Part shown: positions 1 through 5,739 of the stretch, in pieces | Layout of the letters: each line of letters begins with the position of its first letter | How positions within the stretch are numbered: the first letter of the stretch is position 1 | Source: an uncultured Erysipelotrichaceae bacterium | GTDB taxonomy: Bacteria > Bacillota_I > Bacilli_A > Erysipelotrichales > Erysipelotrichaceae | Direction: 5' to 3' | DNA: 5,739 bases | Assembly: GCA_934692455.1 (NCBI GenBank) | Contig: CAKUTY010000094.1 | Coordinates: forward strand, 1 to 5,739 | The notes under the pieces: generated by a model | The model's input: only the letters and a program-made list of their open reading frames with translations | Told to the model about the DNA's origin: nothing | The model's database searches: none | Program-made: the position numbers and the translations under genes

Positions 1-1427
1 ATATTTAAGATAATATCTTTCTTATTAAATAATTTATAAATATCCTCAAAACTACTTAAAATGCCATGATTAAAGAAAGTCTCCACCTTCTTTTCACCTA
101 GTCCATCAATATTCATCGCATCCCTGCTGGCAAAATGAGCTATACCAAAGACAAGTCTTGCAGGACAATCACTATTGATACAGAAATGAGCAGCCTCATC
201 TTCAAAACGATATAACTTGCCACCGCACACAGGACATGTATCAGGGAAAACGTAAGGTACTTGACTACCATCCCTATTCTCCTTAACACTTCTTACCACC
301 TCAGGAATGATATCACCAGCCTTACGCACAATAATCGTATCATTTACTCTGATATCCTTTTCTTTAATATAGTCTTCATTATGAAGTGTTGCATAACCAA
401 TAGTAGTGCCTGCACACTTAACAGGAGAAAACTTTGCGTTAGGAGTACACTTACCAGTTCTGCCTACCGTAATAAAGATATCTTCTACCTTAGTTCTCAC
501 CTCTTCTGCTGGGAACTTATAAGCAATTGCCCACTTAGGAATACGTGATGTAAAACCTAATTCCTTTTGCATAGCATAACTATTAACCTTGATTACCATG
601 CCATCTATCTCATAAGGCAATTCATCACGAATCTTAGCTGTATCATCAATCACCTTAATAACATCCTCGATATTATCACAAAGACGCATCGTATCATTTA
701 CTCTAAAGCCAAGTCTTTTCGCGTACATCAAAGAATCATAATGAGTAGAAGCATTTATATCATCTGGTACATGATACCAGAAACCATTTAAGCCTCTTGA
801 AGCTGCAATACTTGAATCCAATTGTCTAATAGAACCAGCCGCTGCATTTCTAGGATTGGCGAACTCATCCTCACCATTTTCACGTCTTTTCGCATTCAAA
901 CTATAGAAAGCAGCCTTAGGCATATAAACTTCACCTCTAATGTCATAACGTTGCTTATAATTAATCTTTAAAGGAATAGACTTAATAGTCTTAACATTAT
1001 TAGTTACATCCTCGCCTACTAAACCATCGCCTCTTGTAACAGCTTGTTTTAAAAGACCATCTTCATAAATCAAAGACATTGCCAAACCATCAATCTTATA
1101 TTCGACACAATATTCAACACTTGGATAAATATCAGTAATCTTTTTAGACCATTGTCTTAGTTCATCATAAGAAAAGACATCACCCAAAGATAACATCGGC
1201 TTAGCATGGGTAACCTTATTAAAAGAATCAATAATAGAATAGCCAACCTTATTAGTAGGACTAGCTGGATCATAAAGTTCAGGATGCTTAGCCTCTAGTT
1301 CCTCCAATTCTCTAAACAACATATCATATTCACTATCAAGCATCGTTGGCTTATCAAGCACATGATATTCATAATTACACTTAGTAATTAAATCCCTTAA
1401 TTCTTTTATTCTTAATTCATCATTCAT
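1..1427 (-). CDS. ligA: NAD-dependent DNA ligase LigA (3' end outside window)
   Basis: This gene encodes the NAD+-dependent DNA ligase that seals nicks during replication and repair in the cytoplasm. I translated 475 codons without a stop; family members are usually about 660-670 residues, so the last helix-hairpin-helix repeats and the BRCT domain lie beyond the window edge. Visible landmarks, in order, are domain Ia with Y21, H22, D31, Y34 and D35 (NAD binding); the adenylation motif EYKIDG with catalytic K111 and E109; TRGDG at 131-135; NPRNAAAG from 191; DGMVIK at 275-280; and VGRTG at 321-325 in the OB region. A four-cysteine zinc site follows at C398, C401, C416 and C421, then the start of the HhH domain (NIDGLGEKK). 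The ATG at 1425-1427 directly follows the TAG of the upstream kinase and has a good Shine-Dalgarno inside that gene. No key residue is missing in the part seen. Identity is secure. Confidence 0.98.
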   Translation of the reverse strand, partial: MNDELRIKELRDLITKCNYEYHVLDKPTMLDSEYDMLFRELEELEAKHPELYDPASPTNKVGYSIIDSFNKVTHAKPMLSLGDVFSYDELRQWSKKITDIYPSVEYCVEYKIDGLAMSLIYEDGLLKQAVTRGDGLVGEDVTNNVKTIKSIPLKINYKQRYDIRGEVYMPKAAFYSLNAKRRENGEDEFANPRNAAAGSIRQLDSSIAASRGLNGFWYHVPDDINASTHYDSLMYAKRLGFRVNDTMRLCDNIEDVIKVIDDTAKIRDELPYEIDGMVIKVNSYAMQKELGFTSRIPKWAIAYKFPAEEVRTKVEDIFITVGRTGKCTPNAKFSPVKCAGTTIGYATLHNEDYIKEKDIRVNDTIIVRKAGDIIPEVVRSVKENRDGSQVPYVFPDTCPVCGGKLYRFEDEAAHFCINSDCPARLVFGIAHFASRDAMNIDGLGEKKVETFFNHGILSSFEDIYKLFNKKDIILN

Positions 1428-3503
1428 CTAAATTACCTTCCTTATCGCATCAAACAACTTTTCAGCATTTATTGGCTTAGAAACATGATCATTCATGCCA
1501 CATTTCAAACATCTTGCCACATCATCCTCAAACGCATCAGCACTCATCGCAATAATCGGTGTTGTCACGCCTTTTTCTCTTAATACCTCACAAGCCTTGT
1601 AACCATTCATGATAGGCATTTGAATATCCATCAAAATAACATCATAATCATCATTATATTCATCAACACATTCTTTGCCATTAATACAACGTTTAGTAAT
1701 ACATCCTTGTTCATTTAATAAGGCATCAACAATTTCAAAGTTTAAGTCATTATCTTCAACAACCAATACCTTAATTCCTTTAATTGATTTATCATTATTA
1801 TCCTTAACATCAGCTATCACATTAGCCAAAGGCACCTTAAAAGTAACTCTAAAAGTTGTGCCCTCATTAAGTTTACTTACACATTCAATATCACCTTCTA
1901 ATAAGTCAACTATACGCTTAGTAATTGTTAAACCAAGTCCTGTACCACTGGTCTTAGAATTAGTTCTAGAATCAATAGCTCTTGTAAATGAATTATACAT
2001 AGTCTTTTGAAACTCTTCACTCATGCCTATTCCTTCATCCTTTACGACAAAAACTAATTTACACAATTCATTCTCTTTAATAGCACTAAGTGAATAAAAA
2101 ACCTTTTTACCCTTTGGGGTATACTTTATCGCATTAGATAACAAGTTGACACATACCTGATTAAGTCTTGTTTCATCACCAATAATATAAGTATCATCTA
2201 AATTATCATATTCATAAGATAATTCAATATCCTTTTCCTTAGCATAAGGTAACATCAAATCCTTTAATTGATTACCGAAGTCCTTAAGACCAATCGCATT
2301 AGAATTAATATATAATTTACCACATTCAATCTTAGAAATATCCAAGATATCATTGATTAAAGTCAATAATTGTTTACCAGCGACCATAGATTTCTTTAAA
2401 TAATCCTTAACATCATTAGAATCGCTATTCTTATAAGCTAAAGAAGTCATACCCATGGCAATATTCATCGGTGTTCTTATATCATGAGACATAGCAGACA
2501 AGAAGTCAGTCTTAGCCTTGTTAGCCTTATTAGCTTCATATAAGGCAGTCTCTAACTTCTTGTTAATGCTGCGGACAAAGAAACCATCACATATAATTAA
2601 GATAATTAATAACAAAATGGTCACAAAAGCTCCGTAAACAATAATGTCATTACTTTTTAAACTAGCTAATGATACACCGCCTAAAATATAAAGGTCTGGA
2701 TTATCCGCAAAGGCTGAATAGTACCAAAGATACTCTCTACCCTTTAGATCTTTATATTCAAATGTTCCTTTTAAACCTCTTAATTCCAACTCTTCTATAG
2801 GATTATTTTTAATGATATCCGCAATAAAAGAATCGCCATCAGTTGAAATAGGCTTAATAACATAGTTACCATCTTTATTCATCAAACCCATGACTCCACC
2901 AGAATAATCAGAAGAAAGAGTCCAGAAATTACTTATTTCATTACTTGGAAGTACCCTTAATAATAGATAATTCTTATCTTTTAACTTAATCTTATGTCCT
3001 AGAGCGATACCATCAGATAACTTTTCTTGTAAAAGATATTTACCTAAAACAACCAAAGTATCATCACCATATTCTCTTCTCATCATCTTATCAAGCGTTT
3101 CTTCAAACAAGTCACTTGTATGTTTTGACGCTAACTGTTTATAAGTGGCAATTGAATAGATACCATCATAATAAGTTGTATATGCTTCAAAAGTATCCAC
3201 ATCAACTATATGAGCCATACGCTTTTCATTAGTATTAATACTCTTTAAAAAACTCCAAGCTTCATCTAGTGTCATATCATTACTAGAAATATAATAAGCC
3301 CAGTTATCAACATAACCCTGTTCACTAATAAGATAATTCTTGGCAATTTTCTTCATTGACTCTACATTTGTCATGAAATTATAGCGATTATCCTCTTCCT
3401 CTTGTTGTAAAACTCGCTTAGAAAAGAAAGATATTGAAATCATAATAATCGCAATAATGATAATATTAAAAACCAAGAGCTTTCTTCTAGTGTTAATTTT
3501 CAT
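1428..3503 (-). CDS. Membrane-bound hybrid sensor histidine kinase with C-terminal receiver
   Basis: This is a 691-residue two-component hybrid kinase. After a short basic N-terminus, a first membrane helix (about 9-28) leads to an extracytoplasmic sensor region (about 30-284). A second helix (about 286-310) ends in a short linker. The HisKA domain carries phosphoacceptor H340 in SHDIRTP. The HATPase domain has N-box residues N453 and N457, the G1 box DEGIG (489-493) and GTGLGL (520-525). The receiver (about 576-691) has acidic residues E583 and D584, phosphoacceptor D626, S654 and K676, so both modules look competent. The C-terminal half of the sensor (NKDGNYVIKP near 209-218, with a YLWYY strand near 258-262) looks Cache/PAS-like, but I cannot name the family or ligand. 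Family knowledge predicts His-to-Asp transfer, then relay through a separate Hpt protein to a response regulator; neither is in the window. No clear Shine-Dalgarno precedes the ATG, yet an in-frame TAA two codons upstream and the N-terminal membrane helix support this start. Confidence 0.95.
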   Translation of the reverse strand: MKINTRRKLLVFNIIIIAIIMISISFFSKRVLQQEEEDNRYNFMTNVESMKKIAKNYLISEQGYVDNWAYYISSNDMTLDEAWSFLKSINTNEKRMAHIVDVDTFEAYTTYYDGIYSIATYKQLASKHTSDLFEETLDKMMRREYGDDTLVVLGKYLLQEKLSDGIALGHKIKLKDKNYLLLRVLPSNEISNFWTLSSDYSGGVMGLMNKDGNYVIKPISTDGDSFIADIIKNNPIEELELRGLKGTFEYKDLKGREYLWYYSAFADNPDLYILGGVSLASLKSNDIIVYGAFVTILLLIILIICDGFFVRSINKKLETALYEANKANKAKTDFLSAMSHDIRTPMNIAMGMTSLAYKNSDSNDVKDYLKKSMVAGKQLLTLINDILDISKIECGKLYINSNAIGLKDFGNQLKDLMLPYAKEKDIELSYEYDNLDDTYIIGDETRLNQVCVNLLSNAIKYTPKGKKVFYSLSAIKENELCKLVFVVKDEGIGMSEEFQKTMYNSFTRAIDSRTNSKTSGTGLGLTITKRIVDLLEGDIECVSKLNEGTTFRVTFKVPLANVIADVKDNNDKSIKGIKVLVVEDNDLNFEIVDALLNEQGCITKRCINGKECVDEYNDDYDVILMDIQMPIMNGYKACEVLREKGVTTPIIAMSADAFEDDVARCLKCGMNDHVSKPINAEKLFDAIRKVI
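1435..1443 (-). promoter_or_regulatory. Ribosome binding site for ligA, inside the kinase gene
   Basis: The minus strand reads AAGGAAGGT, then eight bases (TAATTTAG), then the ligA ATG. It is a strong Shine-Dalgarno embedded in the last codons of the histidine kinase, and it fixes the ligA start. Because the kinase stop codon lies between it and the ATG, ribosomes finishing the kinase would pass over this site. This suggests translational coupling, which is inference. Confidence 0.8.
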
Positions 3504-3512
3504 CTTGAATTA

Positions 3513-3518
3513 ATTATA
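3513..3518 (-). promoter_or_regulatory. Possible -10 box for the kinase-ligA unit
   Basis: A perfect TATAAT lies only nine bases upstream of the kinase ATG. If used, transcription would start about three bases before the ATG and give an almost leaderless mRNA, which agrees with the lack of a Shine-Dalgarno. No hexamer resembling TTGACA sits 16-18 bases upstream, and there is no TG extension, so the match could be chance in AT-rich DNA. Confidence 0.35.
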
Positions 3519-3560
3519 CGACAAATGACTACTTTACTATTCTCACAAATAAACTAATAT

Positions 3561-3588
3561 AAAGAAAAATGGCGAATCACACGCCATT
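3561..3588 (-). terminator. Intrinsic terminator after fakA
   Basis: On the minus strand, AATGGCG and CGCCATT form a seven-base-pair stem (arms at 3582-3588 and 3568-3574) around a seven-base loop. A T-rich tail (TTTCTTT) follows immediately at 3561-3567. It lies about 30 bases past the fakA stop codon and separates the asp23-fakA operon from the kinase-ligA unit. The rest of this 116-base gap is AT-rich and holds nothing else I can support beyond the candidate -10 box near the kinase. Confidence 0.88.
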
Positions 3589-3619
3589 AATCAAATATAT
3601 TTAATATTTAAGTTAAATC

Positions 3620-5242
3620 TTATTCAAGACCCATTAAGTAGTAATATACAGGAACATCGCCCTTAATTACATCTACCTCGATATCAGAATTGTTTTCTAC
3701 ATATTCAACAATTCTTTCAGTGATTTCTTCATCAGCATCTTCACCTGTAATTAAAGTTAATAATTCGCTATCTTCATCTAAGAACTTTTCTAACATCAAA
3801 CGACATACCTCACTTAAGTCAGTACCATTAGTTACGATTGACTTACCAATCATAGCCATATAGTCACCTTCCTTAAGCTCTATGCCATCAATAGAAGAAT
3901 CCTTAACTGCATAAGTAACACTAGCAGTCTTGATACTAGGACATAGTTCATTGAACTCAGCAACTAATTCATTGAAGTCACTTTCTGGACTAAAACGAGC
4001 TAGAGCACTTAGACATGCTTGGATTGACTTACATTCGATTACTTCAACTTCCTTATAATCAACTAAGTCCTTAGCTTGTTTAGCAGCTAACATGATATTT
4101 GAATTATTAGGGAAAATCATAATCTTCTCACAGTGGTCTAATTCCTTAATCTTTTCAATGAAATCACTAGTAGAAGGATTCATTGTTTGACCACCTGAAA
4201 TAACGCAATCAACACCCAATTCATACATTAAATTAGTAACACCCTCACCTGCTGCAACAGCGATTACACCAATCGCCTTCTTTTCCTTAGGCTTTACTTC
4301 ACCTTCTTTAACAAGTTCAGAATGTTGTTCTTGCATGTTCTCAACTTTAATCTTTACAAATTCACCATATCTTTGAGCAAGATTTAAAGCATCACCTGGA
4401 TGTAAAGTATGAATATGAACCTTAATTAAGTCTTCATCTCTAACAAAGACTAAAGATTCGCCTTCCTTAGCTAACTTATTCTTTAATACGTTCTCATCAA
4501 AACCCTTTAAGTAGTTTTCCTTTAAACGTAAGATAAATTCTGTACAGTAACCAAATTCTTCATTCTCAAATACTGATTGAGCATTTCTAGCAAGTTCTAC
4601 TACAACTGCATTTGTTGTTACAGGTGTGCCATCAATATAAGCGATAAAGCCTTGTACAATCTTTAATAAACCAGCACCACCAGAGTCAACTACATTAGCC
4701 TCCTTCAAGATAGGTAATAAGTCTGGTGTATGTTCTAGAGAATCTTCCATGAAGTATTCAAGTCTATGGAAATAAGCTTCAATATCCATCTTAGGATTTT
4801 CCTTAACTTCCCTATTTGCATACCAAGAAGCCTCACGAATAACAGTTAGGATAGTACCCTCAACTGGCTTCATAATTGCCTTATAAGCAACTCTTGTACC
4901 ATTTTCAAATGCTTCAGCTAATTCCTTAGTATTGATTTCTTCCTTACCCTCAATACTTTGAGCGAAGCCTCTAAAGATTTGAGATGTAATAACACCAGAG
5001 TTGCCTCTAGCTCCCATAAGTAATCCCTTAGACAATGACTTAGCAACATCACCAATATTATTTGAGAAACATTGGTTAGCTTCCTTAGCACCACTGTTAA
5101 ATGTCATAGACATATTAGTGCCTGTATCACCATCTGGTACTGGGAAAACATTTAGTGCATTTATTTCAGCTTGATTATTATCAAGATTAGCAGCACCACT
5201 ACTAAGCATTTCCTTAAAATCTTTTCCGTTCAATAATTTCAT
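3620..5242 (-). CDS. fakA: Fatty acid kinase ATP-binding subunit FakA (DhaL/YloV family)
   Basis: FakA phosphorylates fatty acids presented by a FakB carrier, giving acyl-phosphate for phospholipid synthesis; it is cytoplasmic. The 540-residue length is typical. The N-terminal DhaL-type nucleotide domain (about 1-200) shows the Mg-ATP motif PDGDTGTNM (D37, D39, N43), GARGNSGV (77-84), KPVEGT (125-130) and DSGGAGLL (186-193). The middle domain has C233 in GYCTEF and H276/H278 in VHIHT. From memory, the staphylococcal enzyme binds zinc with a similar Cys-His-His set, so a zinc site is likely here. The C-terminal part (about 320-540) is DegV/EDD-like and ends with VPVYYYLMGLE, matching the usual YloV ending. 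The gene starts two bases after the upstream Asp23-like gene, with an AAAGGA ribosome site (5251-5256) eight bases before the ATG. No FakB is encoded in the window. It could be annotated simply as a DAK2-domain protein; the full domain set favours FakA. Confidence 0.95.
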   Translation of the reverse strand: MKLLNGKDFKEMLSSGAANLDNNQAEINALNVFPVPDGDTGTNMSMTFNSGAKEANQCFSNNIGDVAKSLSKGLLMGARGNSGVITSQIFRGFAQSIEGKEEINTKELAEAFENGTRVAYKAIMKPVEGTILTVIREASWYANREVKENPKMDIEAYFHRLEYFMEDSLEHTPDLLPILKEANVVDSGGAGLLKIVQGFIAYIDGTPVTTNAVVVELARNAQSVFENEEFGYCTEFILRLKENYLKGFDENVLKNKLAKEGESLVFVRDEDLIKVHIHTLHPGDALNLAQRYGEFVKIKVENMQEQHSELVKEGEVKPKEKKAIGVIAVAAGEGVTNLMYELGVDCVISGGQTMNPSTSDFIEKIKELDHCEKIMIFPNNSNIMLAAKQAKDLVDYKEVEVIECKSIQACLSALARFSPESDFNELVAEFNELCPSIKTASVTYAVKDSSIDGIELKEGDYMAMIGKSIVTNGTDLSEVCRLMLEKFLDEDSELLTLITGEDADEEITERIVEYVENNSDIEVDVIKGDVPVYYYLMGLE

Positions 5243-5244
5243 TA

Positions 5245-5601
5245 TTAGTTTCCTTTAACCCTTTCAACATGAATATTTACTTCTTTAACATCCATATTAA
5301 TAGATTTTTCAACAGTATACTTAACACGCTTTTGTGCTTCCATAATAACTTCTGAAATCTTCACACCTGCTGAAACAACAACATAAATGTCAATTTTTAA
5401 ATCATTGCCTTTCTTAGAAAGAAGAACACCTTTTGAATAGCTTTCTTTCTTTAAAAGAGCATTGTAACTATCTTTTACATAAGACTTTGAGACAACTCCA
5501 ACGATGCCATAGCATTCACATACAGTACTACCAGCTAAAGATGCGATAGCCTCATCAGAGATTTTGATATCTCCATAATTTGTTTTAGTATTTATAGGCA
5601 T
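5245..5601 (-). CDS. yloU: Asp23/Gls24 family envelope stress response protein (YloU-like)
   Basis: This small cytoplasmic protein of 118 residues belongs to the Asp23/Gls24 family. Its molecular role is poorly defined; members are linked to envelope or alkaline stress, and in staphylococci Asp23 is membrane-associated through a partner. The sequence matches my memory of Bacillus YloU along its whole length: TKTNYGDIKIS near the start, CYGIVGVVSK (30-39), the core strand IDIYVVVSAGVKISEV (70-85) and a VNIHVERV ending. There is no signal peptide or membrane helix. The reading frame extends to a TTG at 5611-5613, but that codon overlaps the GGAGG ribosome site serving the ATG at 5599-5601, so I start at the ATG. 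The order yloU-fakA with a two-base gap matches the Bacillus yloU-yloV pair, supporting co-transcription and a shared physiological context. Confidence 0.93.
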   Translation of the reverse strand: MPINTKTNYGDIKISDEAIASLAGSTVCECYGIVGVVSKSYVKDSYNALLKKESYSKGVLLSKKGNDLKIDIYVVVSAGVKISEVIMEAQKRVKYTVEKSINMDVKEVNIHVERVKGN

Positions 5602-5606
5602 TTTGA

Positions 5607-5611
5607 CCTCC
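5607..5611 (-). promoter_or_regulatory. Ribosome binding site that decides the yloU start
   Basis: GGAGG followed by TCAAA and then ATG is a near-consensus Shine-Dalgarno at close spacing. It shares a base with the upstream in-frame TTG (5611-5613), so using the TTG would place the Shine-Dalgarno inside the coding region. The TTG itself has no comparable site upstream. This supports a protein starting MPINTK. Confidence 0.88.
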
Positions 5612-5623
5612 AATAACTACTTC

Positions 5624-5632
5624 ATTATATCA
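5624..5632 (-). promoter_or_regulatory. Extended -10 promoter for yloU-fakA
   Basis: The minus strand carries TGATATAAT, a perfect -10 hexamer with the TG extension. A weak -35 candidate, TTGTAT, lies at 5648-5653 with an 18-base spacer, as expected for extended -10 promoters. Transcription would begin near 5617, giving a leader of about 16 bases that still contains the GGAGG site. The promoter lies just downstream of the atpC terminator, so this operon can be transcribed independently of the ATP synthase genes. Confidence 0.7.
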
Positions 5633-5662
5633 TTAAGAATTTTTCTTATACAAATGTAAAAG

Positions 5663-5688
5663 AAAATTGCATCCTAAGATGCAATTTT
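5663..5688 (-). terminator. Intrinsic terminator overlapping the end of atpC
   Basis: Two perfectly complementary 11-base arms (5678-5688 and 5663-5673) enclose a four-base loop. On the minus strand the descending arm ends in TTTT and continues C-TTTT-A, giving a T-rich tail. The stem has few GC pairs but is perfect. The loop (TTAG) contains the atpC stop codon, so the ascending arm is coding sequence. It most likely ends the ATP synthase operon. Confidence 0.82.
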
Positions 5689-5739
5689 AATACGATTCAT
5701 AGCTCTTCTTAAAGCTAATTCAGCACGCTTCAAGTCAAG
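5674..5739 (-). CDS. atpC: ATP synthase epsilon subunit AtpC, C-terminal fragment (5' end outside window)
   Basis: Only the last 21 residues and the TAG stop are present. The peptide reads LDLKRAELALRRAMNRIKIAS. Its KRAELAL-RAMNR core closely resembles my memory of the C-terminus of Bacillus AtpC (the same core, then a short variable tail). Epsilon is the regulatory central-stalk subunit of F1F0 ATP synthase, and its C-terminal helices modulate ATP hydrolysis. atpC is commonly the last gene of the atp operon, in keeping with the terminator found at its end. The assignment rests on a short peptide plus context; the rest of the gene lies beyond the window. Confidence 0.8.
   Translation of the reverse strand, partial: LDLKRAELALRRAMNRIKIAS

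Noticed and set aside
261..791. Two open stretches on the plus strand (261-548 and 567-791).
   Set aside because: They lie wholly antisense to ligA, whose motifs are intact here. Their translations show no recognisable domain, and they are shadows of the minus-strand codon use.
1675..2010. A 111-codon plus-strand open frame.
   Set aside because: It is antisense to the HATPase and receiver region of the histidine kinase, which is conserved and clearly coding. The plus-strand peptide is low-complexity (rich in L, S, V and T) and unlike any family I know.
1428..3503. A single kinase-DNA ligase fusion gene broken by a sequencing error at the TAG.
   Set aside because: Both proteins end and begin at normal family boundaries (receiver C-terminus and LigA domain Ia), and ligA has its own well-spaced Shine-Dalgarno. 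Two genes is the simpler reading.
1428..5242. Alternative genetic code (UGA as tryptophan) suggested by the AT-rich composition.
   Set aside because: The tryptophan codon I checked in the kinase is TGG, and the frames are read in full with standard decoding, so nothing requires a Mollicutes-type code.
5632..5660. TTTACA (5655-5660) as the -35 box of the yloU promoter.
   Set aside because: The spacing to TATAAT is 25 bases, far outside the usable 16-18. The extended -10 with the weak TTGTAT is a better model.
1..5739. CRISPR array, insertion sequence, tRNA/rRNA gene or riboswitch.
   Set aside because: I saw no regularly spaced repeats, transposase motifs, terminal inverted repeats or structured leaders. 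The two gaps are too short and are explained by terminators and promoters.

Overview
The window reads as a chromosomal housekeeping segment of a low-GC Gram-positive bacterium (Bacillota). Its base composition and protein sequences would fit an Erysipelotrichia-like or Clostridia-like gut commensal, but I cannot place it to genus. The genetic code looks standard: the tryptophan codon I checked in the kinase is TGG, and the stops are TAA and TAG. Every supported gene lies on the minus strand, so transcription runs from high to low coordinates.

In transcription order, the window opens with the last 21 codons of atpC (F1F0 ATP synthase epsilon subunit, 5674-5739). An intrinsic terminator (5663-5688) has the atpC stop codon in its loop. 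An extended -10 promoter (5624-5632) then leads into a two-gene operon. The first gene is an Asp23/Gls24-family protein like Bacillus YloU (5245-5601; I prefer an ATG with a strong Shine-Dalgarno over an upstream TTG). Two bases later comes fakA/yloV (3620-5242), the ATP-binding subunit of fatty acid kinase. This operon ends at a hairpin terminator (3561-3588).

A second unit follows. It encodes a 691-residue membrane-bound hybrid histidine kinase (1428-3503) with an extracytoplasmic sensor, HisKA and HATPase domains and a C-terminal receiver. Directly behind it is ligA, the NAD-dependent DNA ligase (1-1427), which runs out of the window after 475 codons. The kinase TAG is followed at once, and in the same frame, by the ligA ATG. 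The ligA Shine-Dalgarno lies inside the kinase coding sequence.

Functionally the window joins energy metabolism (ATP synthase), recycling of exogenous fatty acids (FakA), an orphan signalling kinase and DNA replication/repair. I see no mobile element, CRISPR array, RNA gene or defence system. No stretch over 300 bases lacks a gene; the two intergenic gaps are about 116 bases (3504-3619) and 72 bases (5602-5673). The most interesting points are local: the kinase-ligase junction, the missing ribosome binding site with a -10 box very close to the kinase start, and the stop codon placed in a terminator loop. I found no convincing new biological system.
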